Below are positions 27,701 to 37,800 of a stretch of 64,000 nt of DNA, in pieces. Below the pieces are notes generated by a model that was given only the letters and a program-made list of their open reading frames with translations, was not told where the DNA came from and did not search any database. Origin of the DNA: Edolisoma coerulescens (lineage: Eukaryota > Chordata > Aves > Passeriformes > Campephagidae). Every line of letters starts with the position of its first letter. Position 1 is the first letter of the stretch. A program made the position numbers and the translations under genes. The stretch spans positions 143,206-207,205 of the forward strand of contig VWZW01007079.1 in NCBI GenBank assembly GCA_013397115.1, written 5' to 3'.

Positions 27701-30700
27701 CTCATGCTTCTGTAGGACAGTATACGTCTAATGGCAGGAAGGCTGAACGCCAGTGGTCTTCTCTAAATTAAGCCATTTGAAGCTACAAGATTGTTCTTTC
27801 CCATTTTCAGCTGCTGATAACAAAAAAGAAGAAATGGATGTGCTCAAGGCTTTGATGTACATGCTTCCCTGGCAAGCTGCCACAGCTCCTCATCCAGGGA
27901 CTCCAATTTGTTAAACACTTCTGCAAGTGAACTTTATGACCACAAGTTCATGTTACCAGTATTTCAAGACGTGGTCTCTCAACTGCTTTTGGCAGTATGG
28001 TCCTTCTTTGCCTTACTTCTGCCTGGGCTTAGTGTCATCTATGTAAACAAAGAAGTTCTAAAGTTGCTTCAACTGACATAAAATCTATTTATCTGTCTCA
28101 CCACTAGCTCAAAAGCATATTATTACCTAAGCTCAGAGGAAGCTGCCACTTGGATGAGATTTTTGCATGGGAATGTGCAGCAGGTGCAAAATAATAATAA
28201 AACAAATAAATCAAATGGTAATGAAGTAGCTGAGCAAAATATTCAGGACAAGATCACCCTTTATAACATTTTCAGCATTACAAGGGACTTTGTATGCAAT
28301 AAGTTTTCTAGACCTACCTAGGAGTTCTATACTTACAATAACCCCTGGGTAATAACCTCCAACAGTCACATTTTGGGTTCTTGTTGTAGCAGCTAGGCCC
28401 ACCGTTAGAATTAATACTGACACAATGAGGAGAGTCACAGTTACGTAGAGGGAATTTCTTTTTCTTCTATTGAACGACCCTAAAAACACACACACACAAC
28501 AGAGTTTGCTGATTCCATCTGGGGAGAGTCACAGCACTACAAAATTCTCCTCCCACCGCCAACACCACCACGGTAAATTTCCTTTCTTCTGACTTGAGAA
28601 TATTTTTGGGTTTGGCTGTCACTTTTCACCTTCACTAACATGCTTTATCAAGCGTTACTAGGGCATCTGAATCCACAGTCACTTATCATTGCTCTGACGT
28701 AGATGAAGAGAGCCTTAAGAACTGCAACTCCGCAAAGCTCATTTAGATACATTGGAGTCTCCCAGCCCCTCTGGCCCGGGGCAATTGATCTAATGACAAA
28801 TATTCACATTAGACATTTATATACTTTCTGATCTGCCTATTTACATCAAGCTAAATAACCCCACTGCATGCTGCTTGTTTTGAGTGGGGAAATTTGACTG
28901 TAATCACAAGGCATACACAGTTTTCCATGCAAATGAAACATCACCAGTAACAGCCACTTCTCCCTCTCCTGTAGTATCATCCTCTACTTTCAGCAAGGAC
29001 CACGTATTTTTAGACGCTTGAATAATGAATTTGTGGATTAGTAAAACTCGTCTACAGCTGCCTGACAATGAGCGTTTTTTTCCTTTTCTATATTTATAAA
29101 TCTCCCAAATGAGCATAAACATAAAAGAGTGATCCCACCAGCCAGGAGGAAGGCTGGCTGCAACACTATACTCAGCAACATCTTTAGGGGTGTGTTTGGT
29201 CTGCACGTGGTTTGCCATCTTTCTGTCACTTTGTGGAACAGTCCTTTTCATCATATTTCATATATTATGTAGATCCAACCCAGCACCTGCAAGAATGGCT
29301 GGTAGGATAATGCACTGTAGGGGCCCCTGCCACACCCCCTGTGGGCTACTGGGGCCACCCTGAATCCCATTCCCACAGCCTGGGGCTCTCCAACAGGCCC
29401 TGGGAGCAGGTAGGGGCATTCCCACCTCAGAGGCTCCCAGCACTTCTCTGGGCATTTCAAAGAAGGGCAGGAACATGTCCCAAGGGCAAGGAGCAGCTTT
29501 CACCATTGCTGAGTGTCTGCCCTAAAGCAAAGCACCTTGGAAATCCCCATTTGTTCAGGGGCTCCCTGGCAGCCTGTGCACAGCGAGATACAACACCTGC
29601 AGAAAGGCCATGAGGGAAGACTTGGTCAAGCCAAACACAACCTCCTTGTCCAAATTCTCCAGAAAGAGGAGCACACCAGGCCCTGCTGGGCAGCTTTTTG
29701 TCCCAAAGATGCACTTCCCAGGTGCCCACAGGCCCTTCTGTAGGGTCTGTGTATATATGCAGAGCAGATAAAGAGATCCTTTCACCCCAACAGCTACATT
29801 GATGCAGCCATACCAACTGACACACGCTGCTACAAAGATCCCCCTTCCTCCACACGGACAGCTCCCCACAGGGAAAAGCAGAGCAGCTCCCCACTGCTCC
29901 TCCACACCCGCTCCAGCCGGACCCAGAAGCTGTGCTGCTGGCAGGAGTGCTCCCTCTCCATGCTCTGGGCTGGCACAGCTGCCATGGGCATGGGGCTGGA
30001 TCACTGCACCCACAGTGATCAGATGAGCCTGAAATCACAGACGAGGGCTAAACTTGGGGCTTAAATGCCCAACAGAAGGAGATCACAAAATCACAGAAGG
30101 GTAAGGTTGGAAAAGACCACTGGAGGTCATCTAGTCCAACCTCCCTGCCCTACATGAAGGGCAAGAGAGGTTTATAAAAAAAAAGCACCATCCTTTCTGA
30201 CTGACCTTCTGTCTCTGGAAGGAAACCACAAACTGACTGTTTGCTGCAGGTCGCATTTGGGGTTATTCTCCTAAATCTACCAAATAAGTTAATAATATAA
30301 AATCTAGTCTTCTAAATCATTCAAAAATCATTAAGATATTAAGCCATTCTGTACGCGTTGCCTCACAAATACTATCATTGTCTGTGAAACACTTCAGTTT
30401 CAACGTAACCATTTAAATGCAAGTGTCCCATGAATGTCTTAAAAAATCCACTGCAGTGGGACCAAAACTGGAGAAAATTTGCCACTTCTTACATGGATTA
30501 GTTCTGAAAGGAAAGAAAGGATGAATCCATCTTGCTTCCACGGAATTACCAAACTTCCAGTTACTGCTACAGTTTGGCTGGCAAATGAGGAGAGGGTAAG
30601 TAAGCCCAGCCATGTGTTCCTTACACAGCTCCCAGCGTGCACGGTCAGGCTGTGGGGGTGCAGATGTTTGCAGGGCATGGCTCGGTGGGTGCTGTGGGCA

Positions 30701-32193
30701 CACGAGCATAGCACTTATACACACAAACCAGTGCTCCTGCACTGCCAATCCAAATGCTGCAAAAAGTTACCATGAAAACCACTCTAAAAGAAGCATCTTG
30801 AAACACAATTTATGGATGCTGTTTTGTTTCAGCACCATCATGTTTTTCACTCTTAATTTCTGTGTTGTTTCCCAGTTCAGGACTGGCACACACCAACACT
30901 CAATAGAGAAGAGAAACATAAGGTTTCAACTAGAAAATTTCTCAAAGCTTTTCAATATCTCTCATAAGATTAAAAAAAAAAAAAGGTTTTTATTTCAAGT
31001 ACTGACAAAACCAGCCATAATCTTCTAACTTGATATTGAAGAGAGATGTGAAACTGAAGAGATAATGTGACTACCTCCACTTCAGCTCTGTATTGGGATA
31101 TAAATTACATTTTTTCCTTCTCTGAAAACACTTTGCAATGCGTGTAGAGAGAAAGTGGTTTTGTACTTCTGTAAGGATGCCTGCAGCTGCTTCAGCATAC
31201 ATGGACTCATACCCAGTATCTTTGCAATAGCTGCTGAAGGGGCTGCTCTGACAGAATTCTCTCCCTCAACATTAATTTCTGTTGAAAGTATTCCCCATCA
31301 GATCATTTTCCTCTGCGCTCCTGAGCTTGGTATAGCTCTACACACAGAAGCTGAGGTACGGCAGCTTTGCTATCTCTGCTTTTAAGAGACAGCAATAGCC
31401 TTTCTCTGTGATTTATCCCAAACAGATAACCCAAAACCTGCAGTGCTTGCCACAACATAAGAAGACAAGGTGGTCCAAAACACTGTGCTTAACCCTGTTA
31501 GGGAGCTGTAAAGAAATTACTGCTATCCATAGCCTGGCTATTGTTTTTGCTAAAATGGCACTCCAAACGGGCACTGGTTTTAGAATGATCATTTTTCTTT
31601 TAAGCATCAGAAACATCCTCTTGTTACAGTTGCCCTTTATAACCCACTCTAAAGACGAGACTGTAGCAGGTTTTTCCAGATTACTTCAAAAGTTTGCAAT
31701 AATGCATATCTTTGAACTGCCCTTGATTCACTTTTTTTTTTTTCCCCCCATGATTATTAGAAGAAAATGGACAAGATGGCATAGAAACAGGACCGATTTC
31801 TCCATCTTGTTCTTTGGGGGAAAAGCCAGAAGCGAAGAATAGGCACAGAGTAGCTCAAGGAAGAAGAGAGCTCTAACTTTTACCCCGGGAGAACCGGGGG
31901 AGATGACACGGAGCCTCTCTCTTCCCAGCCCCTCTCCTTTCGTCCCATTTTTCTGCTGAAAACGCATCACCGTGGGAGCTGTGACCCCACGGCTCCGGCT
32001 GCGGGCCGGGCAGCGCCCGGGCGGGGGGCTGCGGGGCTCGTGCCCGGCTGGGGCGGTGGAAGGGAGGGGAAATCGCGATTAGGCACGAGGGGTCCCCGAC
32101 CTCACTGGGGGATGCGGGAGGGCAGCGGCCGCGCTCCGCCCCGCTCCAAAGGATGCTGCCGCTGCCGCGGGGCCGCAGCCGCCTNNNNNNCAT
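9548..32193 (-). CDS. TMEM255A: Transmembrane protein 255A (whole gene, nine coding exons)
   Basis: Nine exons join in frame to a 327-residue protein: 32193-32106, 28479-28337, 23844-23782, 19008-18919, 17135-17073, 16007-15937, 13298-13136, 11878-11735 and 9706-9548. All inferred introns are GT..AG. The product has four hydrophobic segments at about residues 41-60, 75-93, 99-125 and 199-223. Between the third and fourth lies a Cys-rich loop (TNTCFCCDLYNCG). The C-terminus is Pro/Tyr-rich with two PPxY motifs (PPRY 308-311, PPPY 322-325), which typically bind WW domains. It matches the TMEM255 family (formerly FAM70). The biochemical role is not established. It is shorter than the ~359-residue human form as I remember it, because one internal segment is absent. 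Only the extreme N-terminus is uncertain. Confidence 0.93.
9707..11734 (-). other. TMEM255A intron 8
   Basis: No gene is supported. Contains a 64-codon plus-strand frame at 11058-11252 without recognisable homology, and an AGGC microsatellite near 11484. Confidence 0.7.
11484..11509. repeat. (AGGC)n microsatellite
   Basis: About six uninterrupted copies of the tetranucleotide AGGC inside a TMEM255A intron. Likely length-polymorphic. Confidence 0.85.
11735..11878 (-). CDS. TMEM255A: TMEM255A exon 8
   Basis: 48 codons, phase 0 at both ends. Encodes TPSLPTLNCTVENAHPSV... and ends HLPPYSAYDFQ, followed by donor GTGGGC. The acceptor TTTTGATAG sits at 11879-11881. This is the cytosolic Tyr/Pro-rich segment after the fourth membrane span. 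Confidence 0.93.
11879..13135 (-). other. TMEM255A intron 7
   Basis: About 1.26 kb with no gene, repeat or RNA that I can support. Confidence 0.6.
13136..13298 (-). CDS. TMEM255A: TMEM255A exon 7
   Basis: Encodes RVEISGGYYEYIDVSSCQ, then the fourth membrane span, and ends AAILGGFKDM before donor GTAAGA. The first base completes an Asn codon begun in exon 6. Strongly conserved with the human protein. Confidence 0.95.
13299..15936 (-). other. TMEM255A intron 6
   Basis: About 2.6 kb. A GC-rich patch at 13620-13830 carries overlapping frames on both strands, which is expected by chance at this composition. No gene or recognisable mobile element. Confidence 0.6.
15937..16007 (-). CDS. TMEM255A: TMEM255A exon 6
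   Basis: 71 bases encoding RRAPCTPKIKTNTCFCCDLY and then NCG, ending with two bases of the next codon before donor GTAAGC. The acceptor ends ACCCACAG at 16008. It is the Cys-rich extramembrane loop. Joins both neighbours in frame. Confidence 0.9.
16008..17072 (-). other. TMEM255A intron 5
   Basis: About 1.07 kb. The human protein, as I remember it, has about 31 extra residues (including RNLTQAAREVNCPHLS) at this position, but no reading frame here resembles them. Contains an 18-bp tandem duplication at 16362-16397. Confidence 0.6.
16362..16397. repeat. 18-bp tandem duplication
   Basis: Two adjacent 18-base units (TCCAAATTGAGAGCATGA, then the same with one change, T to A near the end). Intronic, probably a recent slippage or duplication event. 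Confidence 0.85.
17073..17135 (-). CDS. TMEM255A: TMEM255A exon 5
   Basis: 21 codons, DLRPLYAGRCQYYSKSTTPP then E, phase 0 at both ends, with donor GTGAGA and acceptor CTGGCAG. Corresponds to the human DLKPLYANRCHY region that starts the loop after the third span. Confidence 0.92.
17136..18918 (-). other. TMEM255A intron 4
   Basis: About 1.8 kb. Short overlapping frames only; no gene, RNA or clear mobile element recognised. Confidence 0.6.
18919..19008 (-). CDS. TMEM255A: TMEM255A exon 4
   Basis: 30 codons forming the third membrane span, LVASIVFISFGVIAAFCC.. through FAARHI. Flanked by acceptor TTTCTCAG and donor GTAAGTG. Highly conserved. Confidence 0.95.
21311..21316. repeat. Target-site duplication, left copy
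   Basis: TTTGCT directly abutting the LTR; the identical right copy is at 21871-21876. Confidence 0.85.
21317..21870 (-). mobile_element. Solo LTR of an endogenous retrovirus (6-bp target duplication)
   Basis: 554-bp element in minus orientation. Read on that strand it begins TGTTGGGGAAGATG and ends TTCTTACA, i.e. TG...CA termini. It contains AATAAA (plus-strand TTTATT near 21411) about 95 bases before its end, as expected for an R/U5 region. Identical TTTGCT hexamers flank it at 21311-21316 and 21871-21876. Six-base duplications are typical of class II (alpha/beta-retrovirus-like) elements. No internal gag, pol or env sequence lies beside it, so it is a recombined solo LTR. It has the same transcriptional orientation as TMEM255A. 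Confidence 0.88.
21871..21876. repeat. Target-site duplication, right copy
   Basis: TTTGCT directly abutting the other LTR end, a perfect match to 21311-21316. Confidence 0.85.
23782..23844 (-). CDS. TMEM255A: TMEM255A exon 3
   Basis: 21 codons, LGFGSFLGIIGSNLIENKRQ then M, the second membrane span and following loop. Phase 0 at both ends, acceptor TTTTTCAG, donor GTAAGTT. Confidence 0.95.
23845..28336 (-). other. TMEM255A intron 2
   Basis: 4.5 kb. Contains a CR1 tail at about 26455-26623. No other gene or RNA is supported. Confidence 0.65.
26455..26623 (+). mobile_element. CR1 LINE 3'-end fragment
   Basis: Reads GAGTTCAAGAAGAATTTGGA, CTCAAGCACATGGTGTGATT, GGACTTGATGATTCTGATGG, TTCCAACTCAGAATATCC and then TATGACTTTATGATTCTATG. 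This is the typical avian CR1 3' UTR ending in the ATTCTATG octamer repeat. About 170 bp, 5'-truncated; the left edge is approximate. Confidence 0.9.
28337..28479 (-). CDS. TMEM255A: TMEM255A exon 2
   Basis: 143 bases. Two bases complete a split codon, then SFNRRKRNSLYVTVTLLIVS.., the first membrane span, and TTRTQNVTVGGYYPGVI. Donor GTAAGT, acceptor TGTTTTTAG. Near-identical to the human protein from FNRRKRNS onward. A short CA repeat (28486-28498) sits just upstream of the acceptor. Confidence 0.96.
28480..32105 (-). other. TMEM255A intron 1
   Basis: 3.6 kb. Contains a CR1 fragment at 30083-30155 and a GC-rich patch (29260-30040) with a 193-codon minus-strand frame of unknown significance. 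No gene is supported. Confidence 0.6.
30083..30155 (-). mobile_element. CR1 LINE 3'-end fragment
   Basis: Plus-strand TCACAAAATCACAGAAGGGT, then GGTTGGAAAAGACCACTGGA and GGTCATCTAGTCCAACCTCC, the reverse complement of a CR1 tail. About 70 bp retained. Confidence 0.85.
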
Positions 32194-32560
32194 GCTGCCG
32201 CCGCTCCCGCCGCAGCCCGCCCGGCCACGGCGGCGGCACAGCCCCGGCACCGGCCCCGCCGCGCCTGCGCCTCCGCTCCGCTCCGCCCGCGGCTGCCCGG
32301 GCTCCCCGGGAGGGATCGGCGATGTGCAGCTCTGTCCAAAGTGGCTGTTTGGCGCCCGGACCATCTCGCTGGAACCAGCGCAGAGGCCTTTTCCCAGTGG
32401 GGCTTGGGGAGGGAGGGACGCAGCTCCCGCCCCGTCTCCAGAGGACAGAGGTCCTGCCCCATCTGCGGGGGGCCGGGCTCCTGTCCCGCCTCTGCGAGGT
32501 CTCGGCGCACTCACCGGCAGCTCGGCCAGAGGGGCTCCCCACCTCTCTCCCCATCTTTCT
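31900..32560 (-). promoter_or_regulatory. TMEM255A: CpG island at the TMEM255A 5' end
   Basis: Strongly GC- and CpG-rich block around the first coding exon, interrupted by six unresolved bases at 32185-32190. It is the presumed promoter. The transcription start is not marked by any TATA element I can see on the minus strand. Confidence 0.65.
32106..32193 (-). CDS. TMEM255A: TMEM255A exon 1 (provisional, contains unresolved bases)
   Basis: Start codon at 32193-32191, then six unresolved bases (two codons), then RRLRPRGSGSILWSG.. up to a strong donor, CCCCA/GTGAGG at 32106/32105. It leaves one base (A) that joins the first two bases of exon 2 (GG) to make Arg, keeping frame with SFNRRKR. The encoded N-terminus does not resemble the human one as I remember it. 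Frame and donor support it; the start codon is an inference, and an alternative first exon is possible. Confidence 0.5.
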
Positions 32561-33540
32561 CCATCCCTTTGCCTTCAGCAGCTCCCACCCTCCTCCAGTC
32601 CAGCTGCTTCAGGACATTCTGTCCTTCGCCAAAATCTCCCTGGCACCTCTCTGTTGCCCCGTTCTCCCCATCTCCCGCCTTCCTGAGGTGCAGATGACAG
32701 TCCCGGGCAGCCACCCCGTCACGGCCACCGGCCCAGTGTTTTATTTCTCGGCGCTCTGAGATCTCCGCTCCGGAGGCAATGCCTGTTGCTGCTTGTGCCC
32801 TATTCCATGGAGACAGCAATCATCTGCAATCTCCGTGTCCATGGCCAAGGAGCAAGAACAGGCCCTCAACCTCTGTTTTCCACATCCTATCTGCAAAATG
32901 GGGATAAAAGCATCTTCCCAGCAGGCTTCATAATTGCTTGTAAATCACTCTAATGTCCTGGGCTGAGAAGTATAATTATTTCAAGCATATTACATCAAGT
33001 TAAAAGAAACGAATCCTATCTCTGCTTTAAAAACCCCACACTTTTACTGGATAAGAGCCTAATGACCAGCTTCTCTCAGGAGAAGAGGGAAAGTGCACAC
33101 CGACAGCAATGCGAGAGGCAAGTTACAAATGCCCAGATCAATTAATGGCAAAGAACACATTACCTCCAGAGAAAACAGCAATTATTTACCTCGGATGAAC
33201 TAGAGGAGCCCTGAGCTCACTGCCTGTGACAGAGGGGCTGACACTGGTCCCCTGCTGCTCAGTTGCCCCCACCCTGTGCTAGTGATGGAGGAGACAGGTC
33301 TCAGCTCCCTCCTCCGTCCCGTGCCAGAGCCGGGCTGTGCAGCAGCACAGGGCACGTGTGCTCCCGGGGAGCTGTTGGTGCCCTACAATTGCCCGTGCCA
33401 TGTTAAATCCCTGCATCCTATCCCAGCTCCCGAGCTTCGGGAAGACAGCCCTTGCCCCACGGCGCCAGCCTGGCCAGGAGATCTAGCTGTGGGCAGAGCT
33501 GCCGGCGTGCCCTCCTGCCGGCGGGCTGGCTGCGGGCAGG

Positions 33541-33570
33541 CACCGGCACCGGCACCGGCACCGGCACCGG
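33541..33570. repeat. (CACCGG)5 tandem repeat
   Basis: Five perfect hexamer copies. GC-rich and upstream of ATP1B4, probably a variable-number repeat. Confidence 0.9.
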
Positions 33571-34240
33571 GCAGCAGGCGAGCGGCAGCCCCGGCCAACT
33601 CTGCGCAGCCCGGGGCAGCTGCCAGACCTCTTTGTTTCCCGCTGCGCGCATTTATTAGCACAGCCGGTGAGCGGCTTTCAGCCATGCTCAGGAGAGGAAA
33701 GGGAGGGATGGTGCTTTGCCTGCTGGGACGGGACCGTGCAGCCCTGCGGGAGCCTGGGACAGGTGTCCCTGTGCCTTCGGGCAAAGTCCCAGCCTGGGGC
33801 AAGGCAGCCTTTCCCCACCCTTGAACAGGATCTGGCTCTCTTGCGAAAGGAAGGGTCACTGGTCCCATTGGAAACGGGCCAAGAGAATGAGCCCGTGGAT
33901 CGTGTCGAACTCCTGCTGGGACGGGCGTGTGAAACGAGCCCCACTGTTCCTCGAGAGCTGCGTGGACACAAGCAGGGACGGGCAGCCCCCGCACGCTGCC
34001 ATCACACTGCTGGAGCTGTTCCAGCAGCAGGACTCCAGCGTGCACCCCGGATGCCCCAATGCATCATGTCGTGCCTGTAATTTACTGATGGAGGAAAATC
34101 TGACACTCCCCAGCCCCGGTGTGCAGGCTGTCACGACAAGGCGTGCCTCTGGGTTTTGTCTGAGAGGCTGTGGGTAGCTCTTAAACCTGGGACGAGAAAA
34201 CCGGTGCTGTGAACTCCTGCCTGCTGTCTCCGTTCGAGGG

Positions 34241-34251
34241 GATAAATATAG
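34241..34251 (+). promoter_or_regulatory. TATA-like / MEF2-like element upstream of ATP1B4
   Basis: GATAAATATAG in otherwise GC-rich sequence, about 550 bases before the ATP1B4 start codon. It resembles a TATA box and also matches the muscle MEF2 consensus (YTAWWWWTAR) with one mismatch. Function is inferred only. Confidence 0.3.
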
Positions 34252-34796
34252 ACCTGCCTGCCCCTCTCACTACCCCGATCACCGCAAAAGAGATTTCGCA
34301 ATCATTAACCCCGGCCCCGCTGTGACTGACAAGCACACATTGACCGACACTTCTGGCCATCGGAAACCCTAGCGATTTGTTAATGTTTATTAACAGCTAC
34401 ACGGTCTCCTGGGGGAAGAGCCTGGCTTCCCCATGTAGGGCTTTGGCTGGCAGTGATGGGGTCTCAAATATGAGGCAGGATGCAGTGAGAGTGCTGCAAA
34501 GGGCACCAGATGCCAGGATAGGATCCTGCTGCGTTGAGCTCACCCCCCTTAGGAGAGCAAGTTATTTTTTGATTCACTCCTGAACAGCAAGGTTCTGCAG
34601 GGTAGGGAGGGAAAGGAGTGTTGTTCCCCAAAGTCTTGGCATAGCAACTGTTTTAGGGGGTGCTGTAGGGCTGGCAAGCTGTGCAGGGGAGGGGGCTCTG
34701 TCTGTGAGTCTCTGAGAGCCAGGATGACATGGCACCCACAATGGGGTCAGTGCTGCTGTGCTAACGCTCACATTTTTCTGTGTTTCCCACCCAAGA

Positions 34797-34859
34797 ATGG
34801 ACAGGAACACCAGCACCAGGGGCATGGAGGACCAGCTCAGGAGCCCCAGCCAGAAGGTG
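34797..34859 (+). CDS. ATP1B4: ATP1B4 exon 1
   Basis: 21 codons, MDRNTSTRGMEDQLRSPSQK then V, ending at a perfect donor (GTGAGT). Phase 0. The context AAGAATGG has a purine at -3 and G at +4. A pyrimidine tract and CCCAAG lie directly upstream, so this may be a second exon behind a non-coding one. No homology check of this short segment was possible. Confidence 0.7.
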
Positions 34860-37800
34860 GTGAGTGTTTTGGGGGCTGCTAGCCTCATTCCACAAGGTGA
34901 GGTGGGAGCTGCTGCAAGGGCGTGCTTTGTGGCTGATAAATTTATAACTACTTTGCTTTAGGAAATGCTGCTTTGTCCCTTAGGCAAAGCACTTCATACA
35001 GGGAGGGGGGAAAGGGCAGTGGCAGGTTTGACCAGTGATGCTGGGTGGTGAGGGGGACTAGAAGGGACAGGAACGCCTGGGCAGCGTGACCCTCTGCATA
35101 CCTGGATTTCAGCAGGAGGAATCCAACATTGAGAGCTGGCCTGGTCTGAGGTGAGAATGGGGGAAAGCTCCTGCCCTCCCCCAGGACACCCACAACAGTC
35201 AGCACAGAATGATTTTGCCAGAGGTGAACCCCAGATTTGCTTCCCAAGCTGTCACAGCAGGCAGCAACTTAGGGCTGTCCAGTGTCCCAACACATCCTTC
35301 CGTGGCTCTGTCTTCTCCCTGCCCCACTGCACTCCTGCCCCAGCTCCTGCCACTCCTTCTGCCTCTTGTCCAGGTGCAAGGGACTGTTCCAAGGCCATGT
35401 CTGTCCTGGGCTGCAAAGATAAACTACCTGTGCTTCATTCCAGACTTGACCTAGCTCCTTAGCTGAGAGACATCTGCCAGGGACCTGGTAGTGGGATCAT
35501 CCCGTCCTGCCCAGCTGCCCCACAGAGCCCCACGAGGTGAGCTTGGGGCTTCCTCAGCCTCCCCAGGCTGCCATGGAGCCCTCGTGGCTTTTCCCAGCCA
35601 GCAGGACAGGATCCTTCAGTAAGTGAAGGGTCACACAGCATAGAGCCAGGAGAGCTGGAAACTTCCCTCCTTGCAAAAGCCTCCTTCAGGGCAGAGCTGT
35701 GGAGTTCCCAGGGTGAGAGCCCGTGGCGGGGGAGGCTGTCCCCGTGTCCCCCCACAGCTCTAAGCATTGGTAGCAGCTTCTGAGTGTGGGCTCTTGCTGC
35801 CTCCAGTAGAGGTTCGTATGAAATCCAAAGGGCTTTCCCCAGTGCAGCACTAAGCATCAGTGTGGAGTTCATCTGGACAGTCCCCCCTACTCTGGCAGCC
35901 TGAGGAAATGTTTCCAGAATAGCTGCTGGTAGCTCTTTTATTTAATGGGGAGAGTAGGAAGAAGAACACCTTCTCTTCCCCCTCTTCATCAGTCACTTGC
36001 TCCCTCGTGAGTGTCCTGGCAGCGCAGACCCTCCACACCTCCCCTCCCATGTCCGTGCTGGTGACTCGTGCTGGGGCTGCTGCTTCCCGGCTCCAAAATC
36101 CGCTGCTTTCATCAGCCCTGTACCCTGTACCTCAGACCATGCAGGAGCTGGCTCAGGAGGGGCTCCAGCCTGGGGTGTGGGACCTGCGCCAAACACTGCC
36201 TTGGCTGTGCAGGCATCTGTGGGCATTTTCTGGCATCAGGGCTCTGAGGCAAGAGTGCTCCCAGAAGAGCCCTACCGGGGCTTTATTCAGAGCCCATCAC
36301 GGCAGTCAGTGGGATGGGGATGGTTTACAACCCCCGCGGATCTGCCCAGGCTCCCCAAGGGACACGTTCAGGCTTTGGAGTCAGTATTCTCCCCCCATTC
36401 TCACTGTTTTGCAGTACTTGTGTGTCTGAGCAGAGTTTAATTTCTCGGCCCCAGTTCAAAGGAGGTTCCAAGCAAGGCTTTCGCCAAGCTGTCGGCCACG
36501 TCCCGGCTCGCCCGGGGCAACCCGGGGGTTGCAAATATCCTGTCTGTGGGTGCTGGCTCCGGCAGGTGCCCGTGACCCTCGGCGCAGACACGACCCTGCC
36601 GGGAGCTGCTGCGATTCCCGCCTGGAGCAGGCACAGCAGCCCCGGGGGCCGCGGCAGGTTCGGGCGGGCGCGGCTCTGAGCCAGCTCGGAGCGGCTGAAC
36701 CCCGCAGCAGCGTTTGCATTAAAGTGCGGGGACGGGATGAATCCATCCGGATCACAGCATCGCCTTTCTCCCCGGCGGTGCCCCAGCCCTGTCCCGAGCT
36801 GAAAGCAAGGTCAGCACCTTCTCCCACCAGCCTGCTTTTGGAGACCTGCCCGGATTCAAGGGGAATTAAGGACGGCCCCCGTGTCTCAAATGACCCTTGC
36901 CTAGGCACAGGTACAGATAGATTTGTGTTCCTGAGTTCTGGACAAACAAGTTTTCACCCCTTACGCAAAATACAAACTCTTGCAACCGGGGGAGATGCTT
37001 TTCCCTGGAACTCTGTGTAATTAAAAAAAGTAACAACACAGGGATTTCTTCAAAGGCTAAACACTTGCTCCCATGCCAAGAAAAACAAGCTGGTTGATCT
37101 CTTAAATTCTGCTGCCTGCTATCATCTGTGGCAGCACAGAGAACGTGCACTTGAGCTCAGAGATGTTGCAGAAGCGTGGGAACAGTCCCAGCCTTCCCAG
37201 ATCACAGGTTTTCTTTGGTCATGTTCACCCAGGTGGAAAAAGATGAGTTTCTGTAAATGCCAGCACAAGGAGACAAGTACCCAGTGTGACAGCAGTGACG
37301 TACATGTCATGGAAAAATGGATGCTGGGTTCTAAGTGATCTTAAGTTGGAACAGCCAAAACTGCCTCTCTTTAACTCAAGAGTGATGATGGGAAAATGGA
37401 AATTTGAAACATTTCCAGATATTAAGTGCTTTTGCATTTATTTTTGGCCAATGAGACGTTCAGCTTGCCTGTGGGGGTTGTGTTCTGTAACTCTTCCAGG
37501 AAAATAAGCATGAGGAGAAGGTCCAGGATCCTGACAGAGAGAAGGACCAGTCTAAGGCAGACATGGGGAGCAAAACCTGGGCAGACCTGGCTGGGGAGAT
37601 GAAGATATTCCTGTGGAACCCGGAGGAGAGAACATGCCTGGGGAGAACAGCCAAGAGCTGGGGTAGGTCCTTGCTCAAGCCCCACTTTCGGGGATTGTTG
37701 CCTTTTCTGCTTCACAACGTATTCACTTGCCTGTGAATGTCCTTGATAGCTTGGACTGACCACCCCTGCCCATTTTTTTAGTGTTAATGTTTTTAACCAG

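Larger units (their letters stand above)
32194..34796. other. Divergent promoter region between TMEM255A and ATP1B4
   Basis: 2.6 kb, GC-rich in several blocks (31900-32560, 33420-33700). Contains a CACCGG tandem repeat and a TATA- or MEF2-like AT-rich element at 34241-34251. Large overlapping frames here (for example 33383-34045 minus, 33276-33824 plus) follow from GC richness and show no recognised homology. Confidence 0.5.

Noticed and set aside
28486..28498. Short CA repeat near TMEM255A exon 2
   Set aside because: Only about six units; part of the region upstream of the acceptor and not distinctive enough for a separate feature.
33276..34177. Several 100-220-codon frames on both strands upstream of ATP1B4
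   Set aside because: They overlap one another in all frames in GC-rich DNA, contain simple repeats (the CACCGG array gives Pro-Ala), and have no recognised homology.
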